From positions 1,150,734 to 1,214,733 of the forward strand of contig NZ_GG730299.1 in the NCBI RefSeq assembly GCF_000155975.1: a stretch of DNA of 64,000 bases. The letters are read 5' to 3'. The notes under the pieces were generated by a model, which worked only from the letters and a program-made list of their open reading frames with translations, ran no database searches and was not told where the DNA came from. Each line of letters begins with the position of its first letter. The stretch's first letter is position 1. The position numbers and the translations under genes are program-made. Source of the stretch: Citrobacter youngae ATCC 29220. GTDB lineage: Bacteria > Pseudomonadota > Gammaproteobacteria > Enterobacterales > Enterobacteriaceae. Positions 55,605 through 63,109 of the stretch are shown piece after piece.

Positions 55605-55833
55605 ACGGCAGCGGGAGCGGGGTATGAATCTGCTGGTTTCGTCGGAACGATCACATTGTGAACAACATTTCCCCCTCAAACATCAGAATCAGTAATGAGA
55701 AATATAAATTTCAGCCATATCAATAATGGCAATCTTTATTCTTATGACGGTAGAGGTATTATTTTTTGCGAACTACATTAACGGTTTGAAGCGCAAGTGT
55801 AGATATTATTTATATTATAAATGGAGTACTACA

Positions 55834-56163
55834 ATGAATAAATTCTCCCTTTCTACAGCAGGTATTCTGGTCGCAGCGCTGTTAACCAGCGTTAGCGTCA
55901 ATGCAGCCACTGATAGCGCGAAAACTGAAGTGACGCCGAAAGGCATGAGCTGCCAGGAGTTCATCGATCTGAACCCGCAGACCATGGCTCCGGTGGCTTT
56001 CTGGGTGCTTAATGAAGACGAAGATTTCAAAGGTGGTGATTACGTTGACTATAACGAAACCGTGACTACAGCTGTCCCTCTGACCGTTGAGCTTTGTAAA
56101 AAACATCCGCAGAGCGAATTAAGCAAAATAAAAGACGAAATCAAAAAAGAATTATCCAAATAA
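55834..56163 (+). CDS. hdeB: HdeB-like periplasmic acid-stress chaperone
   Basis: 109 residues from the ATG at 55834 (GGAG upstream). Signal peptide of 24 residues (ILVAALLTSVSVNA). The mature part has the HdeB pattern MSCQEFIDLNPQTMAPVAFW, a GGDYVDYNET loop and VELCKKHPQ; the two Cys would form the family disulfide. HdeB binds unfolded periplasmic proteins at low pH. The lysine-rich C-terminus is longer than in E. coli HdeB. It stands alone, without hdeA, hdeD or gad genes. Own terminator follows. Confidence 0.87.
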   Translation: MNKFSLSTAGILVAALLTSVSVNAATDSAKTEVTPKGMSCQEFIDLNPQTMAPVAFWVLNEDEDFKGGDYVDYNETVTTAVPLTVELCKKHPQSELSKIKDEIKKELSK

Positions 56164-56177
56164 GATTAAGTCGTTAT

Positions 56178-56207
56178 TAAAACCCAGCCAAAGTGCTGGG
56201 TTTTGCT
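56178..56207 (+). terminator. Terminator after the hdeB-like gene
   Basis: AAAACCCAGC (56179-56188) / GCTGGGTTTT (56195-56204), a 10-bp perfect stem with a 6-base loop, ending in TTTT. Confidence 0.9.
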
Positions 56208-56318
56208 ATTTGTGACAATGTCACTTATTTATTTTGCCATACTTAAGGAAACTTTATAAAGATATAAACGCTTGTGCCGATACTGGGTAAAAGTTAGCCT
56301 TTTGCAGAAGGAGTTTGT

Positions 56319-58262
56319 ATGGCCTGGTATCCTACTCGTATTTCAACGCGTTTAACCATTGGCGGCATTCTGCTGCTTGCAGTCACGACCCTTGTTATTG
56401 TTGCGATTATGCTCTGGCGAGGGCAGCCGCGCGTCGTTGAAATCAATACCGCCCTGATAGAAGAAACAGGGCAAGGTTTAACCCGCCAGTTGAGTACCGT
56501 ATTGTCCCGAATTGAAGGCGAAACCGTCAGTATGTCGCGACTGGCTGAGGTGCTGCCAACGGATGAATCGCTGTACCAAAGCGTTGTCCCGCATCTGATT
56601 GGTGAAGATAAAGAGTCGATCATTACCGGCGGCGGCATCTGGCCAGAACCAGATGCCTTCACCGCAGGTGTAGAGAAGCGTAGCTTTTTCTGGGCGCGTA
56701 ACGCTGAAGGAAAGCTGGTGTATTCCAACGACTATAACGTCGAAGGATCAAGCGGATACCACAATGAAAGCTGGTATCAACATGCCAAAGGGCATTCACC
56801 AAACGGTTGCCTATGGTCTGATGTTTACCAGGATGCCAGTTCAGGCGTCAATATGGTCACCTGCAGCGTTCCTTATCTACTGGCCGGTAAGTTTGCCGGC
56901 GTCGCCACGACCGATATTCGTCTGGATAACGTTGCCACCTTTATGCAACAGCAGGGAAACAGCACCGGTGGTTACGCGTTTGTGGTGGATAAACAGGGAC
57001 AAATTCTCTATTTCCCACAGGCCGACCTGACAAAACATAAAACCATTAACGATCTGGCGCAAAGCGCGCCATGGCTTATCTCGGTGGAAAACGGGCTGAA
57101 ATCCCTGCGCCCGGCGGATGGGGTGAAGACGATTACGCTTGCCAACGACAACGTGCTGAATACGGCGTCACGGGTGATGCTGTTCCCGATGGCGGATACC
57201 GGCTGGGTCGTGGGGCTGGTGACGCCTGAATCACGCATCGTCGGCCTCGCCAAAGTGATGATGCAGGATGTGCTGGAAGTGCTGATCCCAATTATGACGC
57301 TATTGCTGGTGGGATCCTGGCTGGTGGTTCGCCGACTGATTTCGCGTCTCGATGACACTCGCCGGGCGCTTGATGATATTGCGCAGGGCGAAGGCGATCT
57401 TACTCGTCGCCTGGATGTGCGCGGCAAAGATGAAATTTCAGCTATCGCCGAAGCGTTTAATCTGTTCGTCGATAAAATCTCAGCCATTCTGATCACCGTC
57501 AGAAGCAGCAGCGTGGTGGTGGCGAATAACGCCGTCAGCCTGGCTGACAGCAATATGGAGCTTTCATCCCGCGTCACGCAGCAGGCCGCGGCGCTGGAAG
57601 AGAGTTCGGCGGCGATGGAGCAGTTAAATGCGACCGTTCATCAAAATGCCAGTAATACACAGCTGGCGGATGAGTTATCCGATAGCACCGCGCAAACGGC
57701 CAACCGCTGCGGTGATGTCATGCAGGGGGTTATCTCGACAATGGATAACGTCAGCGCGTCGTCCGGGAGAATGGTGGAAATTGTCGCGGTGATCGACAGC
57801 ATTGCGTTCCAGACCAATATTCTTGCCCTGAACGCCGCCGTTGAAGCCGCCAGAGCGGGGGATGCAGGCAGAGGGTTTGCCGTCGTTGCCTCTGAAGTCC
57901 GTACGCTGGCCCAGCGTAGCGCTACCGCCGCGCAGGAAATTAAAGCATTGATTGATGAATCCGTATCTCACGTTGGGAGTGGTAGTCAGCAAATTCACAA
58001 TGCGGGCGAACGTCTGGGAGAACTGGTCAATAACGTGCGTCAGGTGCGTCAATTAATGGGAGAAATACGCGTTGCGGGCGAAGAGCAGCGTAAAGGCGTT
58101 TCCGAAGTTACGCTGGCCGTAACGGAAATGGACAGCACCGTTCAGCAGAATGCCTCGTTAATTGATGATGCCGCCGCACGTACGCAGGCGCTGAAAGAGG
58201 AGGCGGAACAGCTGGCGCTGCTGGTCTCTTCGTTCAGATTGCCAGAGCCTGCGGTCGCCTGA
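56319..58262 (+). CDS. Methyl-accepting chemotaxis protein with Cache sensor
   Basis: 647 residues. First membrane span near 14-34 (IGGILLLAVTTLVIVAIML), a large periplasmic dCache-like domain (about 40-310; WPEPDAFTAGVEKRSFFWAR, TTDIRLDNVATFMQ), second span near 325-345 (IPIMTLLLVGSWLVV), HAMP (RRLISRLDDTRRALDDIAQG), then the signalling domain with hairpin tip FQTNILALNAAVEAARAGDA, cut before the final GRGFAVVASEVR. Methylation-type helix: QQAAALEESSAAMEQLNATV. No C-terminal NWETF-like CheR-binding peptide, so it would rely on other receptors for adaptation. Ligand unknown; such Cache domains often bind amino acids. Confidence 0.92.
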   Translation: MAWYPTRISTRLTIGGILLLAVTTLVIVAIMLWRGQPRVVEINTALIEETGQGLTRQLSTVLSRIEGETVSMSRLAEVLPTDESLYQSVVPHLIGEDKESIITGGGIWPEPDAFTAGVEKRSFFWARNAEGKLVYSNDYNVEGSSGYHNESWYQHAKGHSPNGCLWSDVYQDASSGVNMVTCSVPYLLAGKFAGVATTDIRLDNVATFMQQQGNSTGGYAFVVDKQGQILYFPQADLTKHKTINDLAQSAPWLISVENGLKSLRPADGVKTITLANDNVLNTASRVMLFPMADTGWVVGLVTPESRIVGLAKVMMQDVLEVLIPIMTLLLVGSWLVVRRLISRLDDTRRALDDIAQGEGDLTRRLDVRGKDEISAIAEAFNLFVDKISAILITVRSSSVVVANNAVSLADSNMELSSRVTQQAAALEESSAAMEQLNATVHQNASNTQLADELSDSTAQTANRCGDVMQGVISTMDNVSASSGRMVEIVAVIDSIAFQTNILALNAAVEAARAGDAGRGFAVVASEVRTLAQRSATAAQEIKALIDESVSHVGSGSQQIHNAGERLGELVNNVRQVRQLMGEIRVAGEEQRKGVSEVTLAVTEMDSTVQQNASLIDDAAARTQALKEEAEQLALLVSSFRLPEPAVA

Positions 58263-58307
58263 ACGTTGAGTGAGGTCCGGGCGCAACTATTGCACCCGGA
58301 CAGTCGA

Positions 58308-59447
58308 TTAATGATCGAGGTACAGGTAGTGCATCCAACTGGTCATACGCAGGAGTATTTTTCGCAGCAATGATAATGCTTCAAAATGCTGGGCTGAATA
58401 GACGGCGACCTGAGCGGCAACACCATCTGGTAGTTGCTGTTCAGCCTGATTATTATCAACTTCAATACTGACCAACACTTTGTTGCTGCCCGGTGTGACG
58501 TTTAAGGATTGCAATGTTCCCTGGGCATAATAAGCTCCGGTAGGGATCACAGGAGCAACACTGACGACTTTTCCCTGTACAACCAGTCCCGGCAACCCAT
58601 TAAAGACAATCTCAGCTTCATCACCCACATTAAGACGTAAGATCGAATTTTAACGAAACGCCGCAACAATTTGGTTTTTTTGCGCAGGAATAAACACCAT
58701 AACTGGCTTAAAAGGCAGCCTCGACGCATAGGTTCCCGGACGAACCAGTAATTGACTGACATAACCGTCGCTGGGGGCGCGAACAATGGTTTGTTCATAG
58801 TTGAATCGAGCTTCATCAATCTGAGCTTGCAGACTGGCGATCTGCGAGTTTTGTCCATGAATGGTGCTGTCGAGTTCTTTTTGGATACTGTTCAGTTCAG
58901 CGTTGGCGGCGTTCATCGCCGCGTCCTGAGCCAGATAATCCTGGCGCGCAGTATCAATATCGTTGGCAGTAAATGGGTTCACTTTTGCCTGACTGCCTTT
59001 CTGGTAGCGCTGATAGTTTTTGTAATATTTATCACGTTCAGCTCTGGCCTGTTCTAACTGCAGCCGCGCGCTATTGCGTTTCTCCTCCAGAGCCAGAACA
59101 TCATGTTTTGCCGTAACAATGTCCGCTTCAAGCTTTTCCAGTTTAGCCTTATAACGGGCAGGATCGATTTTGAACAGTACATCTCCTTTTTTTATTGGTG
59201 TGTTAATTTTATCTGTTACTTCTGAAACCACCCCGGTAACTTGCGGAACAACGGGGATACCGACAACCAGTTTTTGAGCATCTTCTGTATAGGGATGATT
59301 ATAATTCATGGTAAGGATCAGCGCCCCGAGCATCACCACTCCCCCCAATACCGCTGAAGGTAAGGTCCACTTATTCAACGGAACTTTAAATACTTTAAAA
59401 ATGACGTAAACTATAGCGGCGTAGGTTAATGTTAATAATATTTCCAC
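58308..59447 (-). pseudogene. yibH: YibH/EmrA-like membrane-fusion protein gene interrupted by an in-frame stop
   Basis: The frame is open for 379 codons except one TAA at 58650-58652, codon 266. Upstream part: N-terminal span, HlyD hairpin with coiled coil ([20 protein letters not shown]), and a lipoyl-like half-motif ([20 protein letters not shown]). After the TAA the same frame continues NSILRLNVGDEAEIVFNGLP to the C-terminal MTSWMHYLYLDH. By memory E. coli YibH has Gln at the stop position, so one C-to-T change (CAA to TAA) explains it. The 265-residue product would lack the last beta domain and probably be inactive, unless read through. Sequencing error is possible. Partner gene yibI is intact. 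Confidence 0.85.
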
Positions 59448-59449
59448 GA

Positions 59450-59791
59450 TTAATTCACCTTTGAATCCTGTGGGCCGTATGCGCTATGAGTTTGTTCAAG
59501 TGTTTTTTCCAGTAATGTAATCCGCGCGTTAAGCTCAGCGGTATCATGTCCTGATGTATTTCCATGCCAGCCATGTTTATCACTGTATAATGTTGCCCAA
59601 ATCCAGAGAAATGGCCAAATAGCATGTAGCGTAAATAAACTAACCCAACCCGCGACATGAATAGCATCGAGGTGAGGGTGGTTGCGCTTCTTAGCAATTT
59701 CGTACGGGATGTCGTGCAAGATTAATACACCATAAAAAACAATTAAAAAAACCAGGATGAGTATTGCTAATGATACATAATTGAGCAACAT
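59450..59791 (-). CDS. yibI: DUF3302 inner-membrane protein (YibI-like)
   Basis: 113 residues, two membrane spans ([40 protein letters not shown]) joined by a conserved cytosolic stretch [22 protein letters not shown]-terminal helix follows ([14 protein letters not shown]). DUF3302 proteins are always found with YibH-type membrane-fusion proteins, as here with a 2-base gap. Function unknown, possibly part of an efflux or envelope-stress complex. Confidence 0.87.
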   Translation of the reverse strand: MLLNYVSLAILILVFLIVFYGVLILHDIPYEIAKKRNHPHLDAIHVAGWVSLFTLHAIWPFLWIWATLYSDKHGWHGNTSGHDTAELNARITLLEKTLEQTHSAYGPQDSKVN

Positions 59792-59832
59792 AAGAACTCC
59801 AACAGATCTATAACTTAATGTAGAGGGTATCT

Positions 59833-60231
59833 CTAACGTTGTTTTTCGCCGGATTCGAGCACCACTACTGCTACCAGCAAAGCGACCGACCAGCCTGTCA
59901 ACAGCGCGCCTGTCATGCCCTCAAGTGAGCCGGAGATTTCCCAGAATCGTGGCAACAGCAAATCACCATATCCGACGGTGGCAAAACTTGTAATTGAAAA
60001 ATAAAGCGAGTCGTACAATGAACTAAAACAATGATGAATGTAATAGAAAGCTGCATAAACTCCACATTCTGATAAATGAGCAAGGAGCAATAAAGAACAT
60101 AATAATCCCGCTCTCGGCTTTCTCAATGTTGCACATTGCAGGCGTCTGGTTACCCATCGTGTTAAAATATAATGAACCCCCACACATAATCCGGTAATAA
60201 ATAGCGACCACAAAATATTTTTAATTAACAT
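59833..60231 (-). CDS. Small potassium-channel-type (2TM/pore) protein
   Basis: 132 residues from the ATG at 60231; five residues longer if 60246 is used. Three or four spans: residues 5-23, 42-62, a pore helix and the K+ selectivity filter TVGYGD at 85-90, and a last span near 108-128 (LLTGWSVALLVAVVVL). No RCK or cyclic-nucleotide domain is attached. Ion channel family PF07885 by pattern. The gene lies 41 bases upstream of yibI on the same strand and may form one transcript with yibI and yibH. Ion and gating are not tested; the filter strongly implies K+. Confidence 0.82.
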   Translation of the reverse strand: MLIKNILWSLFITGLCVGVHYILTRWVTRRLQCATLRKPRAGLLCSLLLLAHLSECGVYAAFYYIHHCFSSLYDSLYFSITSFATVGYGDLLLPRFWEISGSLEGMTGALLTGWSVALLVAVVVLESGEKQR

Positions 60232-60442
60232 TGAAAAAACCCACAAGAGCCATTTTGTTCACTGATATTATTACTGTATTTTTTTTGACAAAAAGTATTA
60301 ATGTATTGCAAGTATAAAATCAGACTTTCTTGTAACTCTAATGTTAATAATAAAATCCAAAAACGGACTTTTAAGGTTTGCTTTTTTCGCTATTACCGAT
60401 AATCATTAATAAAAGTATATAGTGAATTTTACTGAGCCTTCT
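60232..60442. other. Divergent AT-rich gap between the channel gene and the IprA-like gene
   Basis: 211 bases, very AT-rich; promoters for both genes are expected here. No clear operator dyad was recognised by eye. Confidence 0.4.
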
Positions 60443-61081
60443 ATGACCAGCAATACTGAACAAACCGGTAGCAGCGAAGAACTTCTTTCGACAAATATAG
60501 CCATACTTTTCAACGCATTACTGCCACTTTCTGAAGCCCAATCGCTATATCGCAGCGGTTCTTTTATTATGGACTCTCAGGGGGAGAACGGGATCTGGCT
60601 GTTGACCGAAGGCAGGATAGTCATTCGCCGTCGCATTGATGGGTTGATTCTGGCAAGTCAACAGGCGCCAATGATGTTGGGAATGGCTGAGTTCTTTCTT
60701 CCCACTGGCAATAACTTTTATGATATCGAAGCAGTCAGCCCATGTACTACTCACGTAGTGAAGAAAACGGATTTCATGACGATCGTTAATCGCGATCGAC
60801 TCTGGGAATCTGTAGCAATCGTTGAAGCCTATATTATTCAGGTAATGAGCCAGCGCGATCGTCTGATCACCAGTCGAACCGCAACCGATATGGTGTGGGG
60901 ACATCTTGAACTTTTGCAGCAAGAGCCGGATGACATCAGAAAAAGAATTCCGGCGGTACAGTATATCAGGGAGCGAACCGGGCTTTCTCGCAGCACCATT
61001 ATGGATACGCTTGCCAGGTTAAAACGACAGGGAGCGATCCAGCTGCATCGCGGGCATTTAATCTGTATTTCGGCAGATTAA
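60443..61081 (+). CDS. Crp/Fnr-fold transcriptional regulator (IprA/YaiV-like)
   Basis: 212 residues from the ATG at 60443 (or 219 from 60422). N-terminal cNMP-binding-like beta-barrel (GENGIWLLTEGRIVIRRRID, GLILASQQAPMMLGMAEFF) and C-terminal winged helix (YIRERTGLSRSTIMDTLARL, GAIQLHRGHLICI). The layout is that of IprA/YaiV, which tunes peroxide resistance in Salmonella. It lacks FNR cysteines. Divergent from the K+-channel gene with a 211-base AT-rich gap, so it may regulate that operon. Confidence 0.78.
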   Translation: MTSNTEQTGSSEELLSTNIAILFNALLPLSEAQSLYRSGSFIMDSQGENGIWLLTEGRIVIRRRIDGLILASQQAPMMLGMAEFFLPTGNNFYDIEAVSPCTTHVVKKTDFMTIVNRDRLWESVAIVEAYIIQVMSQRDRLITSRTATDMVWGHLELLQQEPDDIRKRIPAVQYIRERTGLSRSTIMDTLARLKRQGAIQLHRGHLICISAD

Positions 61082-61209
61082 CCACCGCATCCGACCTTAA
61101 CTCTATAATATTGTGTGTAAAGTGGCTTTTATCCCAATAAGGTCCAATATTATGGATTTAACGCCAAATACAGCAGCTGATATCGTCAAACCCGATCTCA
61201 GAACAACCA

Positions 61210-62487
61210 TTAATGTCCCCAACGGCTACGGATATAGGTTACGGCCTCCTGCGTTTGCGGCTGATTAAGATAATCTTCGCGAAACAGGATAGTGCCGTTA
61301 ATGTGCGGTTCAGACTCGTTCAGATCGAGCTGTTTTTTCAGCTCTGGCACGCCGCCTTTAACCGTCCAGTCCGGCTCTTTTCGCGACGGTTCGCCGACCT
61401 TATACAGCGCCACCCCAATATACAGGCGGGTATTGGTTGATTTCACAACATCAGCCCACCATTTCGCCAGCACATCGTATCGCGCCGCATCACGGGCAAA
61501 AGGCCAGTACAACTGTGGGGCGATGTAGTCCAGCAACCCGAGTTGTACCCAGCGGCGAGTATCAGCATATGATTCATCATACGCTGCCGCGCCACGGGTG
61601 TCGGAACCAGCAGGATCATGAGAGCGGTTGCGCCACACGCCAGCAGGGCTGACGCCAAACTCCACATCGGGTTTGAGTTTCTTGATGGTTCGTGAAACCT
61701 GAGCGATCAGACGTTGCGTGTTATCGCGCCGCCAGTCAGCTTTGGAGACAAATCCCTGGCCGTATTTTCTGAAGGTCTGACTGTCGTTAAGCGCTGAACC
61801 GGGAGACTCGGTATAGAAGTAATCATCAAACTGCACGCCGTCAACCGGGTAATTCTCAACCACTTCCGTCACGATGCTGGTGATCCAGTCGCGTACTTCG
61901 GGAATACCAGGATCCAGTACAAAACGCTCACCAGCGGTGCGGATCCAGTCCCGGTGCAGGACATAAACGCTGGAGGGCGTCTGCGACAGCGTGCTGTTTA
62001 ATTCTGCGACTGTTGACGGTTTGGTATTAACTGACACGCGATAGGGGTTAAACCAGGCATGGACTTTCATGCCGCGTTTATGCGCTTCATCGAGCATAAA
62101 CTGTAGCGGGTCGTAACCCGGATCCTGACCAATCGTGCCAGTTAGCGTATCTGACCACGGCAAGATTTTAGATTGCCACAATGCGGTGCCATCGGGTTTG
62201 ACCTGGAAAAAAACGGTGTTGATGCCAAGACGTTTCAGGTTATCCAGCTTATCCGTCAGCGCTTTCTGCTGCAGGCTGATGCGGACGGCCGGTGAACTGA
62301 TGTTCACTGATGAAATCGGCGGCCAGTCAAGACGCGAAACCGTCGCCAGCCAGATACCGCGTACCGGCTCCTTGCTCTGTTGCGGTTTACTCACCGGAGG
62401 CAGCGGGGTGACTTTGGAGCCGGGCGGCTGTGAAGAGCAGCTGCCAAGTAACAGCATACTGCCCACCAGTACCGCAAACCATTTCAT
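61210..62487 (-). CDS. digH: Divisome-localised glycosyl hydrolase-like lipoprotein DigH (YddW)
   Basis: 425 residues from the ATG at 62487, giving MKWFAVLVGSMLLLGSC with lipobox LGSC and acylated Cys17. An in-frame ATG at 62577 would place that Cys at residue 47, and neither start has a strong ribosome site. GHL10 domain: RGIWLATVSRLDWPP, NTVFFQVKPDGTALW, MKVHAWFNPYRVSVNTK, YPVDGVQFDDYFYTES and GVSPAGVWRNRSHDP. In E. coli DigH binds denuded peptidoglycan at the septum and cleaves it. Matches E. coli YddW to the last residues (YIRSRWG). Confidence 0.93.
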   Translation of the reverse strand: MKWFAVLVGSMLLLGSCSSQPPGSKVTPLPPVSKPQQSKEPVRGIWLATVSRLDWPPISSVNISSPAVRISLQQKALTDKLDNLKRLGINTVFFQVKPDGTALWQSKILPWSDTLTGTIGQDPGYDPLQFMLDEAHKRGMKVHAWFNPYRVSVNTKPSTVAELNSTLSQTPSSVYVLHRDWIRTAGERFVLDPGIPEVRDWITSIVTEVVENYPVDGVQFDDYFYTESPGSALNDSQTFRKYGQGFVSKADWRRDNTQRLIAQVSRTIKKLKPDVEFGVSPAGVWRNRSHDPAGSDTRGAAAYDESYADTRRWVQLGLLDYIAPQLYWPFARDAARYDVLAKWWADVVKSTNTRLYIGVALYKVGEPSRKEPDWTVKGGVPELKKQLDLNESEPHINGTILFREDYLNQPQTQEAVTYIRSRWGH

Positions 62488-62589
62488 ATTGGTTAGCGGT
62501 ACTCTGCCATGACAACGGGCGAAGATATTCGCCAGTTTTTTCTGATATTTTCCTGAAAAGAAACCGGATGCTGGCATCTGACTTTGCTC

Positions 62590-62877
62590 TTATTTTTTCT
62601 TGTTGCGGCTGTTAGCCCAGGGATCAATAGCAGGTGTGGTGTTGTTGAACGGGGTCACGTCATGCAGAGAATCAAGATAGAGCGCCTCGACTTCAGCACG
62701 CGCCCACGGCGTACGACGCAGAAACTTTAAACTGGATTTAACGCTAGGTTCATTTTTAAAGCAGTTGATGTTAATCCGTTGAGCAAGCTCAGCCCAACCA
62801 AAACGATCAACCAGCGCATTGACCTGCATTTCCAGGGTTACGCCATGTAGCGGGTCTTTGGAATTATGAGCATTCAT
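62590..62877 (-). CDS. VF530-family DNA-binding-like protein (DUF2132)
   Basis: 95 residues from the ATG at 62877. Pattern KDPLHGVTLEMQVNALVDRF, INCFKNEPSVKSSLKFLRRT and PWARAEVEALYL is that of the VF530 (DUF2132) family, a small fold noted as similar to double-stranded DNA-binding domains. A basic tail (ANSRNKKK) follows. No function is established. It lies 12 bases upstream of the longer possible digH start, on the same strand. Confidence 0.85.
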   Translation of the reverse strand: MNAHNSKDPLHGVTLEMQVNALVDRFGWAELAQRININCFKNEPSVKSSLKFLRRTPWARAEVEALYLDSLHDVTPFNNTTPAIDPWANSRNKKK

Positions 62878-63024
62878 ATGAAGTCCAGTTCGGTATTTCC
62901 AGATTTTGTCAGTCGTGCAGCAAGACAGATTACAAGAAAGCACGACGACCAGCAATGGCAGAAACCAGCACTGTTCCTCGTGGAACGTTCGTTGAAGCAG
63001 GAAGAAGAGGAGGGCGAAGTCTCG

Positions 63025-63044
63025 GCATTACGCTAACGTAATGC
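63025..63044. repeat. 20-base perfect palindrome after the AraC gene
   Basis: GCATTACG-CTAA-CGTAATGC, 8-bp arms with a 4-base loop, with no T-run on either side. It lies in the 232-base gap 62878-63109 between the VF530 gene and the AraC stop. It may be an operator or mRNA-end hairpin; the gap holds no convincing gene. Confidence 0.5.
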
Positions 63045-63109
63045 TCCTTAGCGTTCATTTCAAAAATGCCAGCGTGGACCGCAGTAATATAATTCACTAC
63101 CAATTTTTA

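Larger units (their letters stand above)
55433..55833. other. Divergent gap between rpiR-ddp and the hdeB-like gene
   Basis: 401 bases. Left part: the sigma-54 promoter and possible NtrC half-site. Right part (from about 55690) is AT-rich and should hold the hdeB-like promoter. A long upstream extension of the hdeB frame (from 55726) has no ribosome binding site or conservation. Confidence 0.6.

Noticed and set aside
58308-58628. Separate 106-residue gene downstream of the yibH stop
   Set aside because: Frame is continuous with the upstream part and conserved with the YibH C-terminus; no ribosome site before the ATG. Treated as the second half of one broken gene.
61152-61268. 38-codon plus-strand ORF (MDLTPNTAADIV...) with an AAGG site
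   Set aside because: Its last 18 codons or so overlap the digH 3' end on the other strand, it has no recognisable relative, and the TATAAT at 61104 has no -35. Not enough support.
62955-63041. 28-codon plus-strand ORF (MAETSTVPRGTF...) with a faint KGG-motif look
   Set aside because: No good ribosome site, too short, and the resemblance is only a few residues.
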